The notes beneath the pieces were generated by a model, which was given only the letters and a program-made list of their open reading frames with translations, was not told the origin of the DNA and searched no databases. 64,000 nucleotides of DNA from Nocardia iowensis (GTDB taxonomy: Bacteria > Actinomycetota > Actinomycetes > Mycobacteriales > Mycobacteriaceae): assembly GCF_019222765.1 (NCBI RefSeq), contig NZ_CP078145.1:1116001-1180000 (forward strand). The letters are read 5' to 3'. A program made the position numbers and the translations under genes. This document shows, one piece after another, positions 43,998-52,682 of the stretch. Every line of letters begins with the position of its first letter. Position 1 is the first letter of the stretch.

Positions 43998-44807
43998 ATG
44001 AGTTCGCATGCCAGGCCCGCGCTTGCCGTCATCGGCGGCAGCGGCTTCTACGATTTCTTCGACAACGAGGCGACGCACGTCGAGGTGGAGACTCCCTACG
44101 GTGCGCCGAGTGCGCCGATCGCGGTCGGTGAGGTCGAGGGCCGTCCGGTCGCCTTCGTGCCGCGGCACGGCAAGAGCCACGAGTTCGCCCCGCACACCCT
44201 GCCGTACCGGGCCAACCTGTGGGCGCTGCGGTCACTGGGGGTGCGCCGGGTGTTCGCGCCGTGCGCGGTGGGCAGCCTGCGCGGAGACTGGGGCCCCGGC
44301 ACCGTTGCGGTGCCGGACCAACTGGTGGATCGCACCTCCGGACGCCCGCAGACCTACTTCGACGGCGGTGGCGTGCACGTTTCGTTCGCCGACCCGTACT
44401 GCGACGACCTGCGCACCGCCACGATCAAGTCCGCGAACGACGCGCTGCCGATGAAGGGCGCGGGCACGATGGTCGTCGTGCAGGGTCCGCGGTTCTCCAC
44501 CAGGGCCGAGAGCCGCTGGTTCGCCGGGCAGGGCTGGGACCTGGTGAACATGACCGGGCACCCCGAGGCCGTGCTCGCCAGGGAGCTCGAGATGTGCTAC
44601 GCCGCAGTCGCTTTGGTGACCGACCTGGACGCGGGCCTGGAGGAGGGTGCCGGCGTGCACGCGATCGACGTCTTCGCCGAGTTCAAACGCAACCTGGCGC
44701 CGTTCAAGGAGCTGATCCGCCGCTCGGTGGCCGCGGTCACCGAGACCGACACCTGCGATCGGTGCCGCGTCCATACCGGAGTGTCGCTGCCTTTCGAGCT
44801 ACCCTGA
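43998..44807 (+). CDS. mtnP: S-methyl-5'-thioadenosine phosphorylase (purine phosphorylase family)
   Basis: 269 residues. MTAP cleaves methylthioadenosine to adenine and methylthioribose-1-phosphate for methionine salvage. Seen: LAVIGGSGFYDFF at the N-terminus, PRHGKSHEFAPHTLPYRANL, QGPRFSTRAES and the purine-loop region NMTGHPEAVLARELEMCYAA. Length and motifs fit MTAP or the related MTI phosphorylase; the exact purine cannot be told. It is divergent from csoR, and the epimerase gene follows after 32 bases. Confidence 0.92.
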   Translation: MSSHARPALAVIGGSGFYDFFDNEATHVEVETPYGAPSAPIAVGEVEGRPVAFVPRHGKSHEFAPHTLPYRANLWALRSLGVRRVFAPCAVGSLRGDWGPGTVAVPDQLVDRTSGRPQTYFDGGGVHVSFADPYCDDLRTATIKSANDALPMKGAGTMVVVQGPRFSTRAESRWFAGQGWDLVNMTGHPEAVLARELEMCYAAVALVTDLDAGLEEGAGVHAIDVFAEFKRNLAPFKELIRRSVAAVTETDTCDRCRVHTGVSLPFELP

Positions 44808-44839
44808 CCCATGCGGGGTGCCGAACAAGGGTGCGGTGA

Positions 44840-45856
44840 ATGAGAGTGCTGGTCACCGGCGCGGCCGGTTTTCTCGGAACACACGTGAGCAAGGCCGTGG
44901 CTGCCGCGGGACACGAGGTGGTCGGGCTCGATCTGATGCTCGACGCTGTGCACGGTGCGGACGCGGAGCCGCCTGCGGGCGTTGCACGGGTGGACGTGCG
45001 GGACGCCGACGCCGTCGAGCCGCTGCTGGCGGGTATCGACGTCGTCTGTCATCTCGCCGCGGTCACCACGGGTGCGGGCCCGGCCGACTTCGCGACACAC
45101 AACGATCTGGGCACCGCGGCGCTGCTCGGCGCGATGGAGCGGGCCAAGGTGCGTCGCCTGGTGCTCGCGTCGTCGATCACCGTGTACGGCGAAGGTCGTT
45201 ATCGCAGCGTGCGCGGTGGGCCGTTCTTTCCCGGGCTGCGCAGGCGGGCGGATCTGGATCGCGGCATGTTCGATCATCGGGCTCCGCGCACCGGCGAGGT
45301 GCTGACCTGGGAACCGGTCGGTGAGGACGCGCCGCTGCGCCCGCGCGGAAGCTACGGCGCGAGCAAGGTAGCGCAGGAAAACTATGCCTTCGCTTGGGGT
45401 TTGCACGTCGGTGGCGCGGTGACCGCGCTGCGGATGCACCAGGTCTACGGCGTAGGCGCGCGAGCGGGCATGGTGGGACAGGTGCGCGCCGCGCTGGACG
45501 AGGGACGAGCTCCGCACGTCTTCGAAGACGGCGGGCAGGTGCGGGATTTCGTGCATGTGCGCGATGCCGCGGCGGCCGTGCTCGCGGCGATCGAGCGGGC
45601 GCTGCCGGGTTTCGTTCCGCTGAATATCGGCTCCGGACGGCCGATCACGTTGTGGGAGGTCGCCTCGATCATGGCCAAGGCGCGCGGTGGTCACGCGCCG
45701 GTGGTCACCGGGCAGTACCGGATCGGCGATGTGCGGCATTTTGTCGCCGATACCGAACGTGCCAGGCGGACACTGGGTTTCACCGCGACGGTGCCGCCCG
45801 CCCAGGGGCTGGCCGAGGTCGCTCCGAGTCCGGCGCAGGTCACGGCGGGCGGCTGA
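44840..45856 (+). CDS. NAD-dependent epimerase/dehydratase (extended SDR)
   Basis: 338 residues. The Rossmann motif is VTGAAGFLGTHV, with the acidic residue at the end of strand 2 (VVGLD) pointing to NAD(H). Catalytic features: ASSITVYGEG (Ser) and SYGASKVAQENYAFA (Tyr and Lys). VRDFVHVRDAAAAVLA is the substrate-binding region common to UDP-sugar epimerases. Substrate unknown; a nucleotide sugar is likely. It ends in a terminator hairpin before a convergent gene. Confidence 0.9.
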   Translation: MRVLVTGAAGFLGTHVSKAVAAAGHEVVGLDLMLDAVHGADAEPPAGVARVDVRDADAVEPLLAGIDVVCHLAAVTTGAGPADFATHNDLGTAALLGAMERAKVRRLVLASSITVYGEGRYRSVRGGPFFPGLRRRADLDRGMFDHRAPRTGEVLTWEPVGEDAPLRPRGSYGASKVAQENYAFAWGLHVGGAVTALRMHQVYGVGARAGMVGQVRAALDEGRAPHVFEDGGQVRDFVHVRDAAAAVLAAIERALPGFVPLNIGSGRPITLWEVASIMAKARGGHAPVVTGQYRIGDVRHFVADTERARRTLGFTATVPPAQGLAEVAPSPAQVTAGG

Positions 45857-45880
45857 GGCGACCTCGGCTGGAGGTCGCCT
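45856..45880. terminator. Terminator after the epimerase gene
   Basis: AGGCGACCTC-GGCTG-GAGGTCGCCT is a perfect 10-bp stem starting at the epimerase stop, followed by TTTGCGG. It separates convergent genes. Confidence 0.8.
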
Positions 45881-45949
45881 TTGCGGCGTAACCCTGATCG
45901 GGTGCGAGTCGAACGCGGTTCGCCTTTCGGGATCGGGCCGTAGTCGGAG

Positions 45950-46945
45950 TCAACCGGCGTGCGGACGCTCGACGATATCCAGTTGGACCAAGGCGAATTC
46001 GGGTGTCGGCGCGCCGGTGGTCCCGCCGGGCAGCGGTGAGGCCTCCAGGTCGGCGACGAGCCAGTCGCCCGCGTCGGTGGCCAGCCGTACTCCGGTCAGC
46101 GTCACGCGCTCGGTACCGGATCGAAGGTCGTTGCGGGCAGCGATGATTCGGTCCCGGTCGGTCGGATGCGGCACGGTGCGCTCGTCGGTGCCGCGGCCCC
46201 AGCGCAGTCCGGGCACGGGTTCGGTGACCCAGCGGATCAGCCGCACCTGGGCGAGGTCGACGATGGCGAGATAGAGGTTGGGCTGTGCGCCGCGCAGTAG
46301 GTCCAGCGTCGCCGCCTCGAACGATTTACGTTGGGGCGCAACGCTCTCGGTGACATCGACGGCCAGGCCGAGCCACCGATATCGGTTCTCATCGGGGTTG
46401 CGGGCGGCCAGCAGCAGCGTGCGCGGACCGGTGCGGGCGCGCACCGTCGCCGTGTCGAGCCACCGGTCGCCGGGCGCGGATCTGGCCAGGGTGGCGACGA
46501 GATCGAGGGCGCCGTCGAATCGTTCGATCAGCTCGAACGATTCCGCGCCGATCCACACGATGCGCTCGTGTTCGAAATGCGGCCCGAGGTCGTGCGGGAG
46601 TGCCTCGATCCGTCGGGCGCGGGCGTCGACGGCGAACGTGGCGACGCCGACCGGCGGCGGCGGTGCACCGGTGCCGACCCAGAGGCGGACGGCGTGCACA
46701 CGGTTGTCCGGACCGCGTAGCGGCACCGCCAGGATGCGCTGGCCCGACCAGTTGTGCCGGGACTGCGGCAGCTCTTGGTCGATGATCGAGCCGCTGGTGT
46801 AGGCCGCGGCGACGAGCGGCTGCAACCGCGGGGAGACCGCGCGCTGGAACGACTTCCACTCCCGCGGCGCCGTTCCGACCGCGAGCAGTGACCAGGTGTC
46901 GACGTGACCGAGCGTCTCGATCAGCAGCCAGCGTCCGAGTATCAC
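45950..46945 (-). CDS. PAS/GAF-like sensory protein of unknown function
   Basis: 331 residues. No kinase, cyclase or DNA-binding module is visible. Two mixed alpha/beta segments (about 55-170 and 190-330) have PAS/GAF-like character, with RYRWLGLAVDVTES, a string like the end of a PAS/PAC repeat. The N-terminus reads MILGRWLLIETLGHVDTWSL. I recall similar mycobacterial proteins described with DUF5593/DUF5628 but am not certain. Cytosolic, no signal peptide. It stands alone between convergent and unrelated genes. Confidence 0.6.
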   Translation of the reverse strand: MILGRWLLIETLGHVDTWSLLAVGTAPREWKSFQRAVSPRLQPLVAAAYTSGSIIDQELPQSRHNWSGQRILAVPLRGPDNRVHAVRLWVGTGAPPPPVGVATFAVDARARRIEALPHDLGPHFEHERIVWIGAESFELIERFDGALDLVATLARSAPGDRWLDTATVRARTGPRTLLLAARNPDENRYRWLGLAVDVTESVAPQRKSFEAATLDLLRGAQPNLYLAIVDLAQVRLIRWVTEPVPGLRWGRGTDERTVPHPTDRDRIIAARNDLRSGTERVTLTGVRLATDAGDWLVADLEASPLPGGTTGAPTPEFALVQLDIVERPHAG

Positions 46946-47051
46946 AAATCCCCCTCCCCGAGTCGAACACTATGCCACGGTCAGGCTGATAGCCAGTGCA
47001 TATCGTGCCTGACCCGGCTGTGTGGCTGGGAAAGGGGTCCTGCTTACCTGA

Positions 47052-47885
47052 TCAGCGGGCGAAGGCGGCGGCGTGCGCCCGCGCCCACTGCTCGAAGGTG
47101 CGCGGAGCGCGGCCGGTGACCTCTCGCACGGTCGGGTACAGCGTCGCCTCGTCCAGCGTGCCGTCGGCGAAAAAGCTCAGAAAGGCGTCGACGTAGTGCT
47201 GCGGCATGGTTGCTGCGAGCTCGGCCTTGGTCTCCTCGGTGGTGAGTCCCTCGGCGACCAGCGGCCGGTCCGATATCGCGGCGAGGACGGCGATCTGGTC
47301 GGCGGGCAGCAGCGCCTGCGGGCCGGTCAGTTCGAGGATCCGGCCGTCGAGGTCGCCGTCGGTGAGTGCCTTCGCGGCGACGGCGGCGATATCGGCGGGA
47401 TCGATCGCGCCGACCCGGACATCGGGGAACTGCACCCGCACCACGTCGCCGACGGCGAGCTGGGGGAGCCAGCGCAGCGCGTTCGACATGAACGATCGCG
47501 GCCGCAGGAACGTCCACGCCAGTTCGGATTCGCGTACCGCCCGCTCGGACAGGGTCATGTAGCGGGATACGGCGTTGTCCAGGTTCCGCAGTGCCGCCGA
47601 GGCGCTCGACAGCAGCGCAACCCGTTGTACCCCGGCCTTTTTCGCGCGATCCAGCAGATCGGCCTGGTTGTCGTAGCCCGGCAGCAGGAACAGTGCGTGT
47701 GCGCCGTCGAGGGCGTCGGCCATGGTCTCCGGTCGGTTCAGATCGCCGGTCACCGCTTCGACACCGGCGGGCAGCGTGGCCGTCGATGGGTCGCGCACCA
47801 GCGCGCGCACCTGCTCGCCCGCCTCGCTCAGCGTTGTCACCAGTTCGCCGCCGATATTGCCGGTAGCGCCGGTTACCAAGATCAT
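47052..47885 (-). CDS. NmrA-like NAD(P)-binding protein (atypical SDR)
   Basis: 277 residues. ILVTGATGNIGGELVTTL is the nucleotide-binding loop; VRALVRDPS at the end of strand 2 suggests NADP(H). The active-site Tyr/Lys pair of classical SDRs is not apparent (VSRYMTLSERAVRESELAW). TFLRPRSFMSNALRW is typical of NmrA/QOR2-type proteins, which act as quinone or azo reductases or redox sensors. It is divergent from the FMN reductase gene by 38 bases, so the two likely share regulation. Confidence 0.9.
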   Translation of the reverse strand: MILVTGATGNIGGELVTTLSEAGEQVRALVRDPSTATLPAGVEAVTGDLNRPETMADALDGAHALFLLPGYDNQADLLDRAKKAGVQRVALLSSASAALRNLDNAVSRYMTLSERAVRESELAWTFLRPRSFMSNALRWLPQLAVGDVVRVQFPDVRVGAIDPADIAAVAAKALTDGDLDGRILELTGPQALLPADQIAVLAAISDRPLVAEGLTTEETKAELAATMPQHYVDAFLSFFADGTLDEATLYPTVREVTGRAPRTFEQWARAHAAAFAR

Positions 47886-47923
47886 TTCATCTCCTTCGGA
47901 CCGACCCGCATTATGCTCACTCG

Positions 47924-48484
47924 GTGGACACTCAGTTGCGGCTCGAGGTCATTGTGGCCAGTGTGCGTCCGGAGCGGTTCGCTCCGGTGGTCGCCGACTG
48001 GTTCCTGCGCACATTACGCGCGCATAGTGAATTCGACACGGGCGTCATAGATTTGGCCGACACCCACCTACCGACCGACCTCACCGAGACCCCGGAGGCA
48101 GCGGCCTACCGAGCCCGATTGGCCGCGGCGGACGCGTTCGTGGCGATCACCTCCGAATACAACCACGGGTATCCCGCCGCGCTGAAGACCGCCTTCGACA
48201 CCGCCAAACGCGAATGGCGCGCCAAGCCGATCGGTTTCGTCTCCTACGGCGGCCTCTCCGGCGGCCTGCGCGCCGTGGAGCAATTGCGTCAGGTGGTGGC
48301 CGAGATCCACATGGTCTCGATCCGCGAAACCGTCAGCTTCCACCAGGCCAAAAAGCAATTCGACGCCGCAGGCGAAACCCGAGACGGCGCCGCCATCGAC
48401 GCCGCCGCCCGCATGCTCGGCCAGCTGGCCTGGTGGGCAAGAACGCTGCGCACCGCGCGCGCCACCGACCCCTACCCCGGCTAG
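47924..48484 (+). CDS. NADPH-dependent FMN reductase
   Basis: 186 residues from GTG 47924. Flavodoxin-like fold: LEVIVASVRPERFAPVVADW for the phosphate loop, FVAITSEYNHGYPAALKTAF for flavin contact, and SYGGLSGGLRAVEQLRQV. It likely reduces FMN, quinones or azo compounds. It is divergent from the NmrA-like gene, with complementary redox roles. Its stop (48482-48484) overlaps the stop of the convergent eccE gene within CTAG. Confidence 0.92.
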   Translation: MDTQLRLEVIVASVRPERFAPVVADWFLRTLRAHSEFDTGVIDLADTHLPTDLTETPEAAAYRARLAAADAFVAITSEYNHGYPAALKTAFDTAKREWRAKPIGFVSYGGLSGGLRAVEQLRQVVAEIHMVSIRETVSFHQAKKQFDAAGETRDGAAIDAAARMLGQLAWWARTLRTARATDPYPG

Positions 48485-50133
48485 CCGGGGCTTGCGGCCA
48501 TGGCGCCGCGGCGGCCGCGGGGGTGGCCGATGTAGGTGGCTTCGCGCGGGATGGAGACGAGGGTGAGGTCGACCTGGGCGGTGCCGGTGCGCAGGATGAC
48601 GTGGTTGCCGATGGCTGCGGGCTGGTGGATGGACAGGTCGGGGCGGGTTGCGGGCCAGCCCATCGGGTCGCCGGTGACGTAGATGGTGGTGACGCCCGCG
48701 TGTGGGGCGGGGGCGAGGACGCCGTCCACCACGGTCGCGGTGAAACCAGCATCGGACTGGTGGGTTTCGACGGCGAGGGTCAGTCGCTCGGGATTGCCGA
48801 TGGTGGTGACCAGGTTCTCCCAGGCGTGCGCCCGGTCGGTGCGGATCAGGACTCGTTCGCCGACCGCCAGCGCACGGAACACCAATTGTTGTGCGAGATA
48901 AAGTTCTCCGGCCACGTACACGGTCGAGATGCCGGTGCCGACGATGCGGACCGCGACGCCGTTGCCCTCGTCGTCCGAGCCGATCAGCTGACCACAGCCG
49001 GAGGAGGGCAGGTGCAGCGCGTCGATCACATCGATCGGGTACTCGCTCATCGGGACGGTGGAGTCCACGCCGGGAACGGCGAGCGGCAGGTGTGCGAGCA
49101 GCCCGTCGCGGTGCCGCCCGTTCATCGAAACCATGCCGGTGAGTTTGCTTCGTTCCGGCAGCTCCCGCGCGGTCAGTCGCCAGGCGGCGCCGATGCTCAC
49201 CGATTCCGCCGAGCTGCCCGGCCGCAATCGCACCGCCACCGTGGTGCCGCGCGAGGGAGCCACCCACAGCTGGGCGAGCAGGTCCGAGCCGAGCCGCTTC
49301 GGGTCCACCGCCATGCCGATGTTCACGCTGTTGCCGACTTCGGCGTAGCGCCAACGATGTTCGAGGGTGCGTGGATCGAAGCCGCTGGTGATCTGCAGGA
49401 CCGCCTTGCGGATTTCCGGCGCGGTGAGGATGCGGGCGTTGCAGTCGGCGTCCTCGAGCGCACGCATGATGCGCTGGGTCGCGATGGTCACCGCGCGCGA
49501 GGCACCCGCCGCACCGCCGCCGCGCCTGGCCGCGGCCTCCGGGCAGGCGACCGCGTCGAAGCTGATCGCCAACCACACGGTGCGGTGCGCGGTGGCGGGC
49601 AGCGGCCCGAGCAGCGATTCGTAGATCTTGCCCGCCGGTGTGCCGGACCTGCTGCGGTGTCCGTGGCTGATGATGTCGATGCCGCTGAGCAGAATGTCGT
49701 GCTGGTTCAGGCACTTCGCCAGTTCCGGCAGCGGAAGCAAATGGGAGGCGTGCACGGTATTGCGGGCGATCCTGGTCAGCCCGCCGGGCGCGGCGAGTAC
49801 TTCGACCACGGTGACCACCCGGCTGCCGTCCCAGTACAGTCCGAGCGAGCGTCCGTCGGTGCCGCGGTAGTCGACGGTCTGGCCGATCTCGTAATGCCGT
49901 GTGGTGAGGTAGCGCCACCAGGTGGCAATCCAGTCGAGTACCGTGCGTTTGGCGATCGGGATCAGCGGAATCAGCGCGACGACGATGCCCACGCCGAGCG
50001 CGGGCAGTGCCTGCAATCCGGCGAGTAACGCGGCCACCCCCGCGATAAACCCGATGACCTGCGCAATCAGCAGATTCTGCAGCGAGATTCGCCCAAGAAG
50101 CGGGCGTGGTCCCGCCCCGGCAGGTTCCGCCAT
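48481..50133 (-). CDS. eccE: Type VII secretion protein EccE (ESX-4-type locus)
   Basis: 550 residues. Two N-terminal membrane helices (LIAQVIGFIAGVAALLAGLQ and ALGVGIVVALIPLIPIA) precede the soluble domain, as in EccE. LPATAHRTVWLAISFD and GCGQLIGSDDEGNG match the first EccE copy. M. tuberculosis ESX-4 lacks EccE, but other actinobacterial ESX-4 loci keep it. It is divergent from eccB over a 111-base gap with GGGGGAGGAAT before eccB. Confidence 0.88.
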   Translation of the reverse strand: MAEPAGAGPRPLLGRISLQNLLIAQVIGFIAGVAALLAGLQALPALGVGIVVALIPLIPIAKRTVLDWIATWWRYLTTRHYEIGQTVDYRGTDGRSLGLYWDGSRVVTVVEVLAAPGGLTRIARNTVHASHLLPLPELAKCLNQHDILLSGIDIISHGHRSRSGTPAGKIYESLLGPLPATAHRTVWLAISFDAVACPEAAARRGGGAAGASRAVTIATQRIMRALEDADCNARILTAPEIRKAVLQITSGFDPRTLEHRWRYAEVGNSVNIGMAVDPKRLGSDLLAQLWVAPSRGTTVAVRLRPGSSAESVSIGAAWRLTARELPERSKLTGMVSMNGRHRDGLLAHLPLAVPGVDSTVPMSEYPIDVIDALHLPSSGCGQLIGSDDEGNGVAVRIVGTGISTVYVAGELYLAQQLVFRALAVGERVLIRTDRAHAWENLVTTIGNPERLTLAVETHQSDAGFTATVVDGVLAPAPHAGVTTIYVTGDPMGWPATRPDLSIHQPAAIGNHVILRTGTAQVDLTLVSIPREATYIGHPRGRRGAMAASPG

Positions 50134-50244
50134 CGTCGTCCCCCAAGTACCCGGTGTCGGCCCATAATAGTGGCCGAGCTGAACAAGAGTCCTCGGGAAC
50201 TGTACTGTGTTGCGCGAACGTGAGCACTGTTCGGGGGAGGAATA

Positions 50245-51732
50245 ATGCCTTCAAAACCCACCACTCGGTGGCAGGTGAGCGGCTACCGCTTTCTGGTTCG
50301 TCGGATGGAGCATGCCCTGGTCCGCCGGGATGTGCGGATGCTGCACGACCCGATGCGCTCACAGTCACGTGCCTACGCGGCCGGGCTGGTGCTGGCCCTT
50401 GTCGTCCTCGCAGGCTGCGGCATTCTCGCGCTACTGCGCCCGCAGGACAAAATCGGCAGCGCCAAGATCCTGATCGGTAAGGAATCCGGCGCCGTCTACG
50501 TACGGCTCGATGACGTTGTCCATCCCACGCTGAACCTCGCCTCGGCCCGGCTGGCCGCGGGTGACGCGTCGAAGCCCGCGATCGTCAAGGAATCCGAACT
50601 CGGCAAGAAAGCGCGCGGCCAACTGATCGGCATTCCCGGTGCGCCCGGTGCGCTGAATTTCGACAAGGCGGGCAAGGGGCGGACCTGGACCGTCTGCGAT
50701 TCGCTGAAAACGGACGGCAGCGATGATCGCACTACCTCCGTATTGATCGGCGACCTCGATCTCAGCGACAAGGCGTCGACGATGGGCAACGACAAGGCGC
50801 TGCTGGTGAAGGGTAAGGAATCGGCTTACCTGGTGTGGAACAACACGCGCGCCCGGGTGGACATGAACGACCCGAAAGTCACCGGCCCGTTGAATATCCG
50901 TGGCGCGACGCCGCGGCCGATCAGCGAGGGGCTGCTGAACGCTATCCCCGAGGTGACTCCGATCGTGCCGCCGAAGATCGATGACCCGGGCGGGATACCG
51001 CCCAATTACTCGATCAACAATCTGAAGATCGGCACAGTGGTCCAGGGTTCCGGCAAAGCCGACCGCAATTTCGTGATCCTGCGCGATGGACTGCAGCCCG
51101 TCAATCCGCTGACCGCGGATATCATTCGCGCTTCGCAGCGAAATCCGGACCACGGCGCGACGATCGGCGATTTCGAAGCGAACCAAGCTCCGCCTACGAA
51201 GACATTGAAGGTCGATTCCTATCCGGTCACCGCGCCGACGATCGTTCAGGCCAACTCTCGTCCGGTGAGTTGCTTGTCGTGGAAGCCGATCGCCGGGACG
51301 GCAGGCAATTCCGACGTCGCCGTGCGCGCGGAATTGTCCGTGATCGACGCCAGCGACCTGCCGATGCCGAGCAGTGCCAAGCTGGTTCCGCTCGCGCAGG
51401 CCGACGGCAAGGGCGACAACGTCGACTCGGTCTACTTCAAACCGGGCTCCGGCGCCTTCGTCCAAACAACCGGCATCGAACCGGACAGCCGCCGTAAGGA
51501 CAGCATGTTCTACGTCTCCGATACCGGCGTCCGCTACGGCATCAAGAACGATGAAGCGGCGAAAGCCCTTGGCATGGACAAGGAGTCGGGCGTCACTCCC
51601 GAGTCCGCCCCGTGGCCCATCGTCGGGTTGCTCGCCGGTGGGCCCACCATGGGACGCGAGGAAGCCATGGTCGCCCACGACGGCATAGCGCCAGATCCGA
51701 ACCCCGCCAAACAACCAGTGGCGGCGAAGTAA
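50245..51732 (+). CDS. eccB: Type VII secretion protein EccB (ESX-4-type locus)
   Basis: 495 residues. TTRWQVSGYRFLVRRMEHAL at 6-25, then MLHDPMRSQSR (32-42), a membrane helix at 44-64 and a long extracytoplasmic domain, closely following the first EccB but without its acidic N-terminal extension. Ribosome site GGGGGAGGAAT directly precedes the ATG. It converges on the channel gene with only four bases between stops. Confidence 0.95.
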   Translation: MPSKPTTRWQVSGYRFLVRRMEHALVRRDVRMLHDPMRSQSRAYAAGLVLALVVLAGCGILALLRPQDKIGSAKILIGKESGAVYVRLDDVVHPTLNLASARLAAGDASKPAIVKESELGKKARGQLIGIPGAPGALNFDKAGKGRTWTVCDSLKTDGSDDRTTSVLIGDLDLSDKASTMGNDKALLVKGKESAYLVWNNTRARVDMNDPKVTGPLNIRGATPRPISEGLLNAIPEVTPIVPPKIDDPGGIPPNYSINNLKIGTVVQGSGKADRNFVILRDGLQPVNPLTADIIRASQRNPDHGATIGDFEANQAPPTKTLKVDSYPVTAPTIVQANSRPVSCLSWKPIAGTAGNSDVAVRAELSVIDASDLPMPSSAKLVPLAQADGKGDNVDSVYFKPGSGAFVQTTGIEPDSRRKDSMFYVSDTGVRYGIKNDEAAKALGMDKESGVTPESAPWPIVGLLAGGPTMGREEAMVAHDGIAPDPNPAKQPVAAK

Positions 51733-51736
51733 TCGG

Positions 51737-52543
51737 CTACCGGCCTTCCGCGCCAATGACATTGGGGGTGCCGGGGTTGTCCGTCGCATGTAGCGCGGCG
51801 ACCTCGGCGCGCAATGAACGGACCTCCTCGACCAGCACACCGATCTCCCGGTCGGTGCGGTCGGCATTCTCCTCGACGGTCTTCAGCTGGTCGATGACCC
51901 AGCTGGTCGTGGTGCCGATGGCGAAGGAGATCAGGCCGATGCCGAAGGTCATCAGGACCAGGGAGATCAGCCTGCCTTCCGTGGTAACCGGGTAGACGTC
52001 GCCGTAGCCGACCGTGGTCACCGACACCGCCGACCACCACAGGGCATCGCCGAAATTCAGCACCTTGGTACCTTCCGCGCCGTATTCGGCGTCGAAGAAG
52101 GCCAGGCTGCACAGGAACAGCACCAGCACCGAACTGCTGCCGACGAACACCGAAAGCCGGGCCCGGTGGGTCAAGGTGTGCCGATTGAGGGTGCCGAGCA
52201 CCAGCACCGCCGCCCGCACCAGCCGCAGCGGCCGGAACGGCGGGATGAGCACGATCAGTAATTCCATCGGATGGGTGCGCAGGAATTCCCAACGGCGCGT
52301 GGATAATCCGAGCCGGATCAGGAAGTCGGCCACGAACACGGCCCAGATCGCCACGTCGATCCGGCCGAGCCAGGCATCCAACTGCGGCGAGGCGGCGGTA
52401 TCGAGCACGAACCAGGCGTAGACGCCGAGGAAGAGAATGGCGAGCGCCACCATCGGCCCGCCGGTCGCCCGCTCCCATGCCTCGCGGCGACTCGGCCGCC
52501 GCGTGTCAGCCGTATTGCCGGTTGCTTGTTCTAGTTGTGCCAT
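51737..52543 (-). CDS. Voltage-gated-type potassium channel
   Basis: 268 residues. Six membrane helices are predicted. A modest S4-like helix (RPLRLVRAAVL near 104-114) carries few charges; the selectivity filter TVGYGD is intact at 177-182; and a coiled coil (about 217-252) ends the protein, likely for tetramer assembly. It lies between eccB and mycP of the ESX-4-type locus, a position where mycobacterial ESX-4 has no channel. Same strand as mycP-eccD, 139 bases after the mycP stop. A link to secretion is only positional. Confidence 0.92.
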   Translation of the reverse strand: MAQLEQATGNTADTRRPSRREAWERATGGPMVALAILFLGVYAWFVLDTAASPQLDAWLGRIDVAIWAVFVADFLIRLGLSTRRWEFLRTHPMELLIVLIPPFRPLRLVRAAVLVLGTLNRHTLTHRARLSVFVGSSSVLVLFLCSLAFFDAEYGAEGTKVLNFGDALWWSAVSVTTVGYGDVYPVTTEGRLISLVLMTFGIGLISFAIGTTTSWVIDQLKTVEENADRTDREIGVLVEEVRSLRAEVAALHATDNPGTPNVIGAEGR

Positions 52544-52682
52544 GGGAACTACCTGCGTCGATCGTGTGGGGCACCCTATGTACCGCAGCCTGCCGTGCAG
52601 ACGCTACATGCCTCTTGGTCGGGACTCGGTCCGACCAGAGTCGTATCCGCTGCTTGGCGAGGAACCCCCTGTAGCCCTTCGT

